DNA of 64,000 bases from the NCBI GenBank assembly GCA_049514555.1, contig JBEKUY010000007.1:62001-126000 (forward strand). Direction: 5' to 3'. Under the pieces are notes generated by a model. The model had not been told where the DNA came from and did not search any database. It saw nothing but the letters and a program-made list of their open reading frames with translations. Shown here one piece after another: positions 54,505 through 63,267 of this stretch. Position 1 is the stretch's first letter, and each line of letters opens with the position of its first letter. Made by a program: the position numbers and the translations under genes. The DNA is from JBEKUY01 sp049514555. Lineage in GTDB: Bacteria; Acidobacteriota; Terriglobia; Acidiferrales; UBA7541.

Positions 54505-55374
54505 ATGCCTGAGTACGCACATCCGGAAGCATTGGTGTCCACCGATTGGGTGGCATCGCATCTGAACGACCCGAAGATTCGCGTCGTGGAAGTTGACGTG
54601 GACACTTCGGCCTACGACCAAGGACACGTTCCCGGAGCAGTCGCCTGGAACTGGCAAACGGAGTTGCAGGACGCCATCCGGCGCGATTTGACCGAACCAC
54701 GCTCGTTCGAGAACCTGCTGGGCAAGGCGGGAATCTCGCCGCAGACCAAAATCGTGCTCTACGGCGACAACAACAACTGGTTCGCCGCATACGCCTTCTG
54801 GCAATTGAAGTATTACGGCCACGCAGACGTGGTGCTCATGAACGGCGGCCGCAAGAAGTGGCTTGGCGAGAAGCGCCCGCTGGCCACCGACGTTCCGCAC
54901 TATCCGCCCGCATCCTACCGGGCCACGGGTCCGATCGCTTTCGTCCGGGCCAAGCGCGACGATGTTTTTGCCGCTGTGGACAAGCGCAAGGTCGCCCAAC
55001 TCGTGGACGTGCGCTCGCCGGATGAGTTCACGGGGAAAATCATCGCCCCGCCGGGCATGACCGAAACCGCGCAGCGCGGAGGACATATTCCCGGCGCGGC
55101 GAATATTCCCTGGTCTCAGGCGGTGCAGGAAGACGGCACCTTCAAGCCCGCCGACGACCTTCGGCGGCTCTATGGCTCCAAGGGCATCGACGGCAAGGGC
55201 GAAGTCATCACCTACTGCCGCATCGGCGAGCGCAGTTCGCACACCTGGTTCGTGCTGAAGTATCTCCTAGGCTTCGACCACGTGCGAAATTACGACGGTT
55301 CCTGGACGGAGTGGGGCAACCTGGTGGGCGCGCCGATCGCGAAAGAATCCTTCTCCGCGGCGGCGGCGGACTAA
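54505..55374 (+). CDS. Thiosulfate/3-mercaptopyruvate sulfurtransferase (two-domain rhodanese)
   Basis: The protein has 289 residues. The N-terminal rhodanese domain (STDWVASHLNDPKIRVVEVD, HVPGAVAWNW) lacks the active-site Cys and is structural. The C-terminal domain carries the persulfide Cys in TYCRIGERSSHTWFVLKYLL. The loop CRIGERS fits thiosulfate sulfurtransferases better than mercaptopyruvate enzymes (CGTGVT-type). It has no signal peptide, so it acts in the cytoplasm, moving sulfane sulfur for cyanide detoxification or sulfur-donor reactions. Confidence 0.94.
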   Translation: MPEYAHPEALVSTDWVASHLNDPKIRVVEVDVDTSAYDQGHVPGAVAWNWQTELQDAIRRDLTEPRSFENLLGKAGISPQTKIVLYGDNNNWFAAYAFWQLKYYGHADVVLMNGGRKKWLGEKRPLATDVPHYPPASYRATGPIAFVRAKRDDVFAAVDKRKVAQLVDVRSPDEFTGKIIAPPGMTETAQRGGHIPGAANIPWSQAVQEDGTFKPADDLRRLYGSKGIDGKGEVITYCRIGERSSHTWFVLKYLLGFDHVRNYDGSWTEWGNLVGAPIAKESFSAAAAD

Positions 55375-55517
55375 TACCTGCCCTCTCCAGCAGGCCTGTC
55401 GATTCTCCGGCCGGGCGGCTTCACCGGCCCCGCTGCCATTCATCGCGCTTTTCTCACTTGCGGGCGTGAGACAGGCCGGAATGAGAAGCGTGCAACAAGG
55501 TGAGCGAGCTCTGACCG

Positions 55518-56330
55518 TTAGTGACGGTCGCGGTCACGGCGGAGGAATTCTTCCAGCAGGATTTCGAGGTCGGCGCGAGTGAGCGGCGCGCGCGAGTCGG
55601 GGCGGGAGGAAATGGTTTCCGAAGTAATAGGCAAATCGAGCTCATAGCTCACGGGCATCGAACTGCCATGGCGCGCACGGGCGGCGAAGAGCGCCTCGAC
55701 CTCGGCGCGCGAAAGCAACGATGCGCCGCCGAGCATCTCCGCTACAAGCGTGACTCGGGCGAGCTGCTCGACGGTCTCCATGTGAAAGAAAGCCGTGAGC
55801 AGGTCGGGACCGCACGTAACCGCCCCGTGATTCGCCATCAGGATGGCATCGTAGTGCGGGATGAACGGCTCGAGCGTCATGCTCAATTCCTCTGTGCCGG
55901 GCGCGCCGTAGGGGGCCAGCGGAACCTTCCCCAGTGTGGCGATCACCTCGGGCATGATGGCCTGGTCGAGCGCGCGGCCCGCGGAGGCGAAGCCGGTCGC
56001 GTGGGGCGGGTGGGCGTGGCACACCGCCTGCACGTCCGGGCGCAGACGATAAAACAGCAGATGCATGAGCAACTCGGATGAAGGTTGATGCGCGCTTTGG
56101 CGTGCATGGCCATCGGCATCGAGAAGCACGAGGTCTTCGGGCACGAGGCTGCCCTTGGCAAACCCGGCCGGCGTGGCCAGGATGCGGCCGTCAGGCAGCC
56201 GAACCGAAAGATTGCCTTCGGTGGCGACGATGTAGCTGCGCTCAGAAAGCCAGCGGCCCGCGGTGCAAAGTTCAAGCCGGTGCTGTGCCTCGGACTTGTC
56301 GTGCCCCGGCGCGATGGTGTCCCTGGACAT
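55518..56330 (-). CDS. Class II aldolase/adducin family protein (L-fuculose-phosphate aldolase-like)
   Basis: The protein has 270 residues from the ATG at 56330; the frame is open further upstream but there it crosses the tandem repeat. Zinc-binding histidines of class II aldolases are present in CHAHPPHATGFA and in MANHGAVTCGPD, with the phosphate-binding motif ATEGNLSVRLPDG. Relatives cleave L-fuculose-1-phosphate or L-ribulose-5-phosphate. The C-terminal 40 residues are unique. It could serve deoxysugar breakdown; no kinase or isomerase is adjacent, so the substrate is undefined. Confidence 0.88.
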   Translation of the reverse strand: MSRDTIAPGHDKSEAQHRLELCTAGRWLSERSYIVATEGNLSVRLPDGRILATPAGFAKGSLVPEDLVLLDADGHARQSAHQPSSELLMHLLFYRLRPDVQAVCHAHPPHATGFASAGRALDQAIMPEVIATLGKVPLAPYGAPGTEELSMTLEPFIPHYDAILMANHGAVTCGPDLLTAFFHMETVEQLARVTLVAEMLGGASLLSRAEVEALFAARARHGSSMPVSYELDLPITSETISSRPDSRAPLTRADLEILLEEFLRRDRDRH

Positions 56331-56410
56331 GGTGGTTTGGCCGGGCCGCCTATCGAGTACCGAACCCGGCGGAGCCAGAGATTCGTCCTCCGTCAGGAAG
56401 CGGCTCCGAA

Positions 56411-56588
56411 CGGGAGCATATCGCTTTTGCGCCACGTGTGCCAGCGCAATCGCCAAGCTGTGGATGATAAAGTAATGTGAAGAGGGGCACAGCACGGCAC
56501 GGGAGCATACCGCTTTTGAGCCAGCCGTGCCAGCGCAATGGGCAGGCCGCGGATGATCGAGCACTGGAAGGATGGGTTCAGCAGCGCA
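56411..56588. repeat. 89-bp tandem repeat, two imperfect copies
   Basis: Copy 1 starts at 56411 and copy 2 at 56500. The first 60 bases of each match at 48 positions (both begin CGGGAGCATA and share TGCCAGCGCAAT and GGATGAT). Similarity continues, weaker, to the end of the unit. It lies upstream of the aldolase gene and after the end of the glutamate dehydrogenase gene, in the 309-bp gap. It may duplicate a promoter or operator. Confidence 0.7.
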
Positions 56589-56639
56589 AGCTAGCGGAAC
56601 GGCGGGCACACCTGCGAAGCTGGCAACATGGCGAGCCCG

Positions 56640-57911
56640 TCAGGCGTAAATGCCCCGTAAGCGCAGTGCCCGCGCGACCCGATCGATCGCCAACATGTAG
56701 GCCGCGATGCGGTTGTTGACGTGATGCAACTCCGCGTAACGGACGACCTCGTCGAACGCATTCACCATCACATCCTGCAGGCGATCGTTCACTTCACTTT
56801 CCCGCCAGAAGAATCCCTGGCGGTCTTGGACCCACTCGAAGTAGCTAACGGTGACCCCGCCGGCGTTCGCCAGAATATCCGGCACGGTGAAGACCCCTTT
56901 CTGCTCGATGATGGTGTCAGCCTGCCAGGTCGTCGGTCCATTTGCGCCTTCGCAGAGAATGCGCGCCTGAAACTCATGGGCGTTTCGTTCGGTGATCTGG
57001 TTCTCAATGGCGGCGGGAATGGCGATCTCGCAGGGCTGGAAGAGAATCTCCTGAGAAGACATCCTTTCGCCCCCGCCGGGAAACTCGATGAGTGGCTTGC
57101 GCAGGCCGTAGGTCCAGTCGATCACCGCATGAATGTCAAAACCGTTTTCGTTGTAGAGGCCCCCATGGATATCGGCCAAGCCCACGATCTTGTAGCCGGC
57201 CTCGTGCATGAGTTGTGCGGCCAGCGAGCCCACGTTGCCGAAACCCTGAATGGCGACGCGACATCCGCTCCGCGGGATGCCCAGCCTGGCGATGGCTTTG
57301 TCGCAGCTGATCATGACGCCGCGGCCGGTCGCCTCCCGGCGTCCTGCGGAGCCGCCGAGCTCGGTGGGCTTGCCGGTGACAACCGCAGTGGTCGCCTGAC
57401 CCACGTGCATGGCGTACGTGTCCATGACCCAGGCCATAGTTTGCTCCCCGGTGCCGACGTCGGGCGCAGGAATATCGCGCTCGGGGCCGAGCCATTGAAA
57501 AAGCTCGGCCGTGTAACGCCGCGTGAGCCGCTCGAGCTCGCCCGGGGTGAGTTTTCCCGGGTCGCAGATGATGCCGCCCTTGGCGCCGCCGAAAGGAATG
57601 TTGACCACGGCGCACTTCCAGGTCATCCAGCTTGCCAGGGCCCGCATTTCATCGAGAGTGACGTCGGGAGAGTAGCGGATGCCGCCTTTCGCGGGACCAC
57701 GCACGGCTGAGTGAAGTACACGGTACCCCGTGAAAACTTCCAGCTTGCCGTCGTCCATCCCGATCGGAATGTAAAGAGTGATCTCTTTGCTCGGATACTT
57801 CAGATATCGATAGAGGCCATCTTCGAGACCGAGCTTCTTCGCCGCAGCCTCAAAACGCGCCTCAGCGTTCTGATAAACATTCAATTCTTGAGGAATGAGT
57901 GATGATGCCAT
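56640..57911 (-). CDS. gdhA: Glutamate dehydrogenase (Glu/Leu/Phe/Val family)
   Basis: The protein has 423 residues; the ATG follows GGGGGAAGA. The dimerisation domain contains RVLHSAVRGPAKGGIRYSPD and the catalytic-lysine motif NIPFGGAKGGI. The Rossmann domain has QGFGNVGSLAAQLMHE. The length and the VPDILANAGGVTVSYFEWVQ motif fit the NAD-dependent, GdhB/RocG-like subgroup rather than the NADP biosynthetic type, but cofactor use is not proved. The 235-bp leader contains a TATACT -10 box near 58036 and a strongly paired stretch of about 70 bases without a recognised riboswitch. Confidence 0.95.
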   Translation of the reverse strand: MASSLIPQELNVYQNAEARFEAAAKKLGLEDGLYRYLKYPSKEITLYIPIGMDDGKLEVFTGYRVLHSAVRGPAKGGIRYSPDVTLDEMRALASWMTWKCAVVNIPFGGAKGGIICDPGKLTPGELERLTRRYTAELFQWLGPERDIPAPDVGTGEQTMAWVMDTYAMHVGQATTAVVTGKPTELGGSAGRREATGRGVMISCDKAIARLGIPRSGCRVAIQGFGNVGSLAAQLMHEAGYKIVGLADIHGGLYNENGFDIHAVIDWTYGLRKPLIEFPGGGERMSSQEILFQPCEIAIPAAIENQITERNAHEFQARILCEGANGPTTWQADTIIEQKGVFTVPDILANAGGVTVSYFEWVQDRQGFFWRESEVNDRLQDVMVNAFDEVVRYAELHHVNNRIAAYMLAIDRVARALRLRGIYA

Positions 57912-58146
57912 GGAATCTTCCCCCTGTAGCTCGCTTGCGCATCCCCTCCTAACAATGGTGACCGACGGCTCGCCAGCCCGGCGAACCCTCTCCCGCCGAA
58001 AGGAGGGTGGGCGAAGGCTTGCGTCCTCAGCCAGTATAGCGAGCAGCCCGGCTGTCGAGCAGGACGGTCAGTATATACGCAGTCTCAGTCCTCAACGCAA
58101 GGCGCGCGGGAGTGGTCAGTGCGAGGTTGTGGCGAAGTGGCCGGCG

Positions 58147-60066
58147 TCACTGGATCCGGAATGTCACCGTGACGTTGATGTGCGTCGGCACGGGCGAACC
58201 GTCAACCGTGCCTGGCTGGTACTTCCATTGGCGCACCGCGTTCACGGCCGCTTGCTGGAGAAGAGTCGGTCCTGACAGGACCTTGACCGCAGAAGGCCGG
58301 CCGTTCGTGTCGACAAGGACGTCGAGGGTCACGTCACCCTGAATACGCTGGGAGCGGGCTAACGTCGGATATTGAGGAGCAACCGAGGAGATACGCTTCG
58401 GCTGGACCACTTGGCTGGCCCGCGGTGCCTTCGGCTGACGGTCCTCCGTAGACACCAAACCGCTGAACGGAGCAGACGGCATGTTTCCTGCGACCTCCGG
58501 GGCGATTTCGGGGGCAACGGAGGAGCCTTCGGCTGAGGAATCCGGACGCGACACCACCGGAGTCGAAAGACGGAATTGCGGCCCGTCGGGCTTCTTGGTA
58601 ACCCTTTCGGGTTTCGCGGCCGACGCGTCAGAAGCGGCCTCGGAAGGCCGGGACGAAGAACGCGTCTGAGTCGAGACCGCCGCTGGGGGCGCGAGTTTCG
58701 ACTCACCGAGGACACCTCGATCAGCAGAAGAATTCGCGGCCACCACGGTAGCTGCCGCGGCGTTGCTCGCCGAAGAGGGGGTAGAGCTGCGATGTTCACT
58801 GGAGGAGCGGCCGTGTTGCCACCAGTACCAGCCTCCACCGGCGGCGGCGAAGAGCACGCCCGCCGCAATCAGGCCGGCGACCGCTGAATTGCTGCGCGCT
58901 TTTCCCGCTGTTCCTTTCTTGTCTAGGAGACTGCCGGTGAAGACGGCCTCTTGCGGTCTGGCAGCGTGGGACACGGAATGAGATCCAGCGGACGGGCTCG
59001 GCCGTGTCTTGCCGGAGAAGACCAGCGGCTCAGAAGCCGAGGCTGCGGGACTCTGAGACAAGGGGGCAGGTGTGGAGTGAACGGCCTCGACGCGGGAAGT
59101 GCGTGAAGCAGGTACCCTTGCGGCCACGTGTGGCGTGGCGGACTCGTGCAGAGGCTGAACCGGGGCCGGGCGCTTGGAAGCTTCGGCGACGGTCCGAATC
59201 CCCTGCGGGGGACGTGCTGCGGGTTGCGGCGGGGTGGCCGCACGTTCCACCGAAGCGAATGTATGTGCCGGAAGCGCTGGTTCTTCAGACACGATCACCG
59301 GTCGTGCAGGCGAGACGGCCGGCTTGCTTTTCTCAACCGGCTGGACAGTGGGAGTGGAAACCGGCTCGGCCTGCGGAACGATCGGCGGATTCTCGGGCAG
59401 AACGAAACTGGCCGGGGCGACCGGTTCTTCCGGCTCGGCCTCCGGCGCCACTAGCGGTACAGTCAATTCAGGTCCAGCGAAAATTTGCGCGGCCGGTGGG
59501 GAAACCGGCTCGGGTTGCGACACAATGGGAAAACTCTCCGCAGCGACAATGGCGGGTGAAGACGGGGATGTCTCCGGCACGACAGCCGGTCTCACGGGCG
59601 GAGCCACCGGCTGGGGTTCTTCGACGGGCGGCACAGCCTCCCGAGCTGCCGGCTCGGTCTGTGGGTGCAGTCTGTCCGTGGGGAAGCGCATTCCCCAAAA
59701 ACCGACATTGGGCTCGGTGAACTCGAGCTCGACGTAACCCGGGACGCTGGCGTAAGTCTTGGACTTCACCACTTGGCAAACAATCTCTTTGTGAGTGCGC
59801 TCGTTCGTCAAGAAGAGAGGCTGGCCGGCATTGACGGGCGCGGCCAGACGCACCACGGCGCCATTTGCGAAGACGATAACCGTGCGTGTGTTTTCAGTGA
59901 AGGGCTCGCGCTGTTCGCCCGGCTTGGCGGCGCGCACGCCCTGAACCGTAATGGGCACTTCGATGCAGACTGGTTGCGGGCGCGCCCCGTCTTCGGCCAC
60001 GGCCACCGTGCGAAGGCGTGTAGGATTCACGGCCGGACCCGATTCGGCATCCTTAGTAAGCGGCAT
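58147..60066 (-). CDS. PilZ-like/TonB C-terminal fusion protein with internal membrane helix
   Basis: The protein has 639 residues from the ATG at 60066, preceded by GGGGAAG; an ATG at 60273 is the longest alternative. Residues about 35-140 form a PilZ-like beta-barrel (VCIEVPITVQGV, FTENTRTVIVFANGAVVRLA, VNAGQPLFLTNERTHKEIVC) without the RxxxR c-di-GMP motif. A Pro/Ala/Glu-rich linker (150-390) leads to one membrane helix (about 392-415, AVAGLIAAGVLFAAAGGGWY). After it comes a Ser-rich periplasmic stretch and a TonB C-terminal domain (about 555-639; YPTLARSQRIQGDVTLDVLV, AVNAVRQWKYQPGTVDG). It should link a cytoplasmic input to an outer-membrane receptor. Its ExbB/ExbD partners are not in the window. 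Confidence 0.8.
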   Translation of the reverse strand: MPLTKDAESGPAVNPTRLRTVAVAEDGARPQPVCIEVPITVQGVRAAKPGEQREPFTENTRTVIVFANGAVVRLAAPVNAGQPLFLTNERTHKEIVCQVVKSKTYASVPGYVELEFTEPNVGFWGMRFPTDRLHPQTEPAAREAVPPVEEPQPVAPPVRPAVVPETSPSSPAIVAAESFPIVSQPEPVSPPAAQIFAGPELTVPLVAPEAEPEEPVAPASFVLPENPPIVPQAEPVSTPTVQPVEKSKPAVSPARPVIVSEEPALPAHTFASVERAATPPQPAARPPQGIRTVAEASKRPAPVQPLHESATPHVAARVPASRTSRVEAVHSTPAPLSQSPAASASEPLVFSGKTRPSPSAGSHSVSHAARPQEAVFTGSLLDKKGTAGKARSNSAVAGLIAAGVLFAAAGGGWYWWQHGRSSSEHRSSTPSSASNAAAATVVAANSSADRGVLGESKLAPPAAVSTQTRSSSRPSEAASDASAAKPERVTKKPDGPQFRLSTPVVSRPDSSAEGSSVAPEIAPEVAGNMPSAPFSGLVSTEDRQPKAPRASQVVQPKRISSVAPQYPTLARSQRIQGDVTLDVLVDTNGRPSAVKVLSGPTLLQQAAVNAVRQWKYQPGTVDGSPVPTHINVTVTFRIQ

Positions 60067-60388
60067 AACTTCCCCACGCAGAGGAGAATCCGCCAGAACA
60101 CGCGCGGCGGTAGACCCCATTCTCGAACTCGCTGCGACACGCGGACCATAGTACTGGAGTACTACGATGGAAACACGACTGTCGACGGCCTGTTTTACGT
60201 AATCCGAACATCCGGATTCTTCCCCTCCACATCCAGACAATGAAGTCGGACATTCGCTTGAAGCCTCAGTCATGGCTCAATCCGCGGAGGGTTTGGCTTC
60301 TCGACTTGACTCAGCAGTTCCGTTTCAAACCGGGGATCCGCAATGCCGCCAAATCTCTCGGCGCCCAGCGGGGCGGCCGAGAGACGCA

Positions 60389-60406
60389 CACAGCCTAAAG
60401 CCTGTG
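60389..60406. repeat. Imperfect palindrome at the end of yvcK
   Basis: CACAGCC-TAAA-GCCTGTG is a short inverted repeat that touches the yvcK stop codon. It resembles dispersed intergenic palindromes of acidobacterial genomes; only one copy is seen in this window. It could act as a transcript end. Confidence 0.35.
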
Positions 60407-61429
60407 CTACGAGCGGGTGGGGCGAGAGACGAACTCGTCAAGGACTAGCCGGGCGAGGCGGCGAGGATCGTGGCGGATGACGCCGTGCTCTTCAAGCAGA
60501 TCGTCCGCGACCACGCGGAGGCCGAGCTTCTTGAGCGGCCCGGTTTCCGCGAGGATCGCTTCGGCTCCGGCAGCGCGGTAGCGCCGCGCTACGTCGGACG
60601 AGACCGGTCGCCGATTGGCGATCACGAAGTCGATGAAGCGGCGCGAGGTGTGCTTCAAAATCGCGCGAACGTGATCGTCGAGGCTGTAGCCGGTCGTTTC
60701 GCCGGGCTGCGTCATGAGATTGGCAATGTAAACGCACGTGGCGCGGGATCGCGCGATCGCTTGCGTGATTTCGGGAATGAGTAGGTTGGGCAGGATGCTG
60801 GTGTACAGGGAGCCCGGACCAAGCAGGATGAGATCGGCACGCGCAATTGCCTCGAGCGCTTCCGGTAGAGGCTTGACGCGCCGCGGAACCAGCCCCATCC
60901 GGCAGATGGGTTTGTCGCTGCGGCTGATGCGGGTTTCGCCCTGGACGCGACGGCCGCCGGCGAGCGTGGCCTCCAAAGTGACGTTGGCCAGCGTCGAGGG
61001 AAAGATGCGCCCGCGGATCGCGAGGACTTGGCCGCTGACCCGGACCGCTTCGGTGAAATCGCCGCTGACGTGGCTGAGCGCAGTCAAAAAGAGATTGCCG
61101 AAGCTGTGGCCTCGAAGGCCGCGGCCGGCGTGGAAACGGTACTGAAAGAGCCGGCTGAGCAGGGCCTCGTCGTCCGATAGGGCCACGAGGCAATTGCGAA
61201 TGTCGCCGGGCGGCAGGATGCGGTAGTCGCGGCGCAAGCGGCCCGAACTGCCCCCATCATCGGTCACAGTGACGACCGCGGCAAGGTCGGCAATGGGCCG
61301 CTCGGGGCGTTCGGCGGCGTTCAGAGCTACATGCTCCTTCAAGCCGCGGAGAAGAGTCGAGAGTCCGGTGCCGCCGCCCAGCGCGACGATGCGCGCGCCG
61401 CAGCACGGCTTGCGAGTCGCTTTCTTCAA
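60407..61429 (-). CDS. yvcK: YvcK/CofD-like family protein (gluconeogenesis factor)
   Basis: The protein has 340 residues from a TTG at 61429; the upstream gene's TAG lies in the same frame seven codons before, so no other start is possible before the conserved ARIVALGGGTGLSTLLRGLK. Also present are VVTVTDDGGSSGRLRRD, PPGDIRNCLVALSD and ADLILLGPGSLYTSILPNLL. YvcK binds UDP-sugars and is needed for cell-wall synthesis and growth on gluconeogenic carbon in Bacillus. It lies 18 bp after the TPR gene and is probably co-transcribed with it. Confidence 0.93.
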   Translation of the reverse strand: MKKATRKPCCGARIVALGGGTGLSTLLRGLKEHVALNAAERPERPIADLAAVVTVTDDGGSSGRLRRDYRILPPGDIRNCLVALSDDEALLSRLFQYRFHAGRGLRGHSFGNLFLTALSHVSGDFTEAVRVSGQVLAIRGRIFPSTLANVTLEATLAGGRRVQGETRISRSDKPICRMGLVPRRVKPLPEALEAIARADLILLGPGSLYTSILPNLLIPEITQAIARSRATCVYIANLMTQPGETTGYSLDDHVRAILKHTSRRFIDFVIANRRPVSSDVARRYRAAGAEAILAETGPLKKLGLRVVADDLLEEHGVIRHDPRRLARLVLDEFVSRPTRS

Positions 61430-61447
61430 ATGGTTTCCGTCCGCGAA

Positions 61448-62083
61448 CTACCCGAGGAAGCCTTCGCGCTCCGGATAGAGAAGCTCCGTGAAGCGGGGAT
61501 CTTCCTGGAGGAAAGCGAAGTCCTCGTCGTTCCGCGCGTGATAACGATTTTCGGGCCGGAGCTGGATGGCCAGCTTCAGATTCTCCATGGCCGATTCGGC
61601 CTCTCCGGTCAGGCAATCGAGCGCAGCCAGGGCATAGATGATGTGGTCGGCTTTGGGAGCGAGCTTCTTCGCGCGGAGCAGAAGCTCGCGCGCTTCGTCC
61701 CAGCGGCCGAGATTCATCATGGCGACCCCGCGCTGATAGTATTCCTCAAGTGTCCGCGGCGTGTGGTTCTGAATCGGCTTCAGGCGCTGCTCGATGATGC
61801 GCAGATGCATGCTGGCGCGGTCGGCAAGTTCTTTGCTGGGACCTCCCATCACTTTCTCGAGCTCTTGCCGGGCGCGGAGCAGCTTCTGCTGCTGAAACAA
61901 GATCACGGCGTCTTCATATTGCTTAAGTTGCGCCTGCACGCGAGGGTCACTCAGCTCGACGCCGCCCCGCTGCGGCGGTGGACTCTTAGACAAAGGCTTC
62001 TTTTTGAATAACTTAGCGGCCATTCGAGGCACCATATGGGCACGGCCGGATACCGGCCGGGACGATTTTTTGGCCTTCGTCAT
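61448..62083 (-). CDS. TPR-repeat protein
   Basis: The protein has 211 residues. The first 40 are basic and Pro-rich (AAKLFKKKPLSKSPPPQ). A helical part with LKQYEDAVILFQQQKLLRAR and then TPR units (LEEYYQRGVAMMNLGRWDEA, ADHIIYALAALDCLTGEAES, AMENLKLAIQLRPENRYHAR) follow. There is no signal peptide. The start could be an internal ATG (62035 or 62023). TPR proteins mediate protein contacts; the adjacency to yvcK is the only hint at its job. Confidence 0.8.
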   Translation of the reverse strand: MTKAKKSSRPVSGRAHMVPRMAAKLFKKKPLSKSPPPQRGGVELSDPRVQAQLKQYEDAVILFQQQKLLRARQELEKVMGGPSKELADRASMHLRIIEQRLKPIQNHTPRTLEEYYQRGVAMMNLGRWDEARELLLRAKKLAPKADHIIYALAALDCLTGEAESAMENLKLAIQLRPENRYHARNDEDFAFLQEDPRFTELLYPEREGFLG

Positions 62084-62538
62084 GCGCGGATGTTAGCAAA
62101 CACACCGGTTTACGTCAACGCAGGCCGAGATCGTGAGATTTGGCCAACAACTGTAATCTCACAGAGCAGTCTCAGGAGGTTAGTGAGGAATTCGCCGGAA
62201 GCAGGCAGCCCGAATTCGCCGGCCGATCCCACAGCAACTGCAATCCTATTTCTTTCGAGTCTTTTTCGCCCTCTCCAAACCGCAGAGCCTCAAGCTGTGC
62301 GAAACGGGCATACGCGGCTTCTCCCGGCAACTACTGTTTCCCATACCCTTGCCGCATCCAGTTGTCTTTTCAACGATCTCCCGGATCGCGATGTGTCTCT
62401 CCTGTGGGACGCAGCCAAAGCGTAGCCCGGACAGGAAGGCCGGAGAGTTGGCAAAAACGTGACAGCGCATAAGTGCGGGACTGGCCTGCCCTTTAGTCGT
62501 ATGCTATAAAGTTCTGACTGCATTCGAGCTAAATACAC
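62084..62538. promoter_or_regulatory. Divergent intergenic region with mglA promoter
   Basis: These 455 bases hold no supported gene. An extended -10, TGC-TATAAA (62502-62510), lies about 30 bp before the mglA GTG start, with only a weak -35 (TGGCCT, 62482-62487). The promoter of the TPR-yvcK pair must also be here. Confidence 0.45.
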
Positions 62539-63126
62539 GTGCCGTTCATCAACTTTCCCGCGCGCGAAATCAACTGCAAGCTCGTGTACTACGGTCCCGG
62601 TCTGGGCGGAAAGACCGCGAACCTGCAATGGATTTACGACCACACCGGACAAACGCAAAAAGGGAAGATGATCTCGCTCGCGACCGAGACGGATCGCACG
62701 TTGTTCTTTGATTTTCTTCCGCTGGATCTCGGCACCGTGCGCGGCTTCAAGACGCGCTTTCATTTGTACACGGTGCCCGGCCAAGTCTTCTACGAGGCCA
62801 GCCGGAAGCTCATCTTGAAGGGGGCGGACGGCGTGGTGTTCGTGGCCGACTCGCAGGAAGAGCGTCTCGACGCCAATCTGGAAACCCTCGAGAACCTGCA
62901 GGAACATCTGAAAGAGCACAACCTGAACTTCGCCACGATTCCTTACGTCCTGCAGCTCAACAAGCGCGACCTGCCGAATATTCTTGCACCCGCGGACCTG
63001 GCCAAGCATCTGCAGCAAAAGGGCGAGCCGGTACTTGAAGCCGTTGCGATCACGGGCCAGGGCGTCTTCGAAACCTTGAAGGATTTGGCCAAGCTCGTCC
63101 TAGCCGAACTCAAAAAGGGCGGTTAG
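62539..63126 (+). CDS. mglA: MglA-type small Ras-like GTPase
   Basis: The protein has 195 residues from a GTG at 62539, the usual length. It shows the MglA pattern: N-terminal FINFPAREINCKLVYYGPGL, P-loop GPGLGGKT, switch region with TVPGQVFYEASRKLILKGAD, and NKRD for guanine binding. MglA controls polarity and motility reversals in Myxococcus. In other phyla it is often paired with a roadblock protein MglB; no mglB is visible in the window. The neighbouring minus-strand gene encodes a TonB-C-terminal protein. Confidence 0.94.
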   Translation: MPFINFPAREINCKLVYYGPGLGGKTANLQWIYDHTGQTQKGKMISLATETDRTLFFDFLPLDLGTVRGFKTRFHLYTVPGQVFYEASRKLILKGADGVVFVADSQEERLDANLETLENLQEHLKEHNLNFATIPYVLQLNKRDLPNILAPADLAKHLQQKGEPVLEAVAITGQGVFETLKDLAKLVLAELKKGG

Positions 63127-63267
63127 CGCCTGGCCTCATTTTTCCTGCAACCAACCGTTCTTCTCCGCCGCGAGACATGACGACCGTGAACTGTTTCTTG
63201 ATTGCTAGACGAACGTCGCGGTTCAAAGCACAGCCGGGATGCTGTCATCGGCGGGCTGCGCAGAACC

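Noticed and set aside
57930..58040. Glycine riboswitch before glutamate dehydrogenase
   Set aside because: A GGGAGAG stretch is present, but the CCGAAGG and GCAAA core elements are absent.
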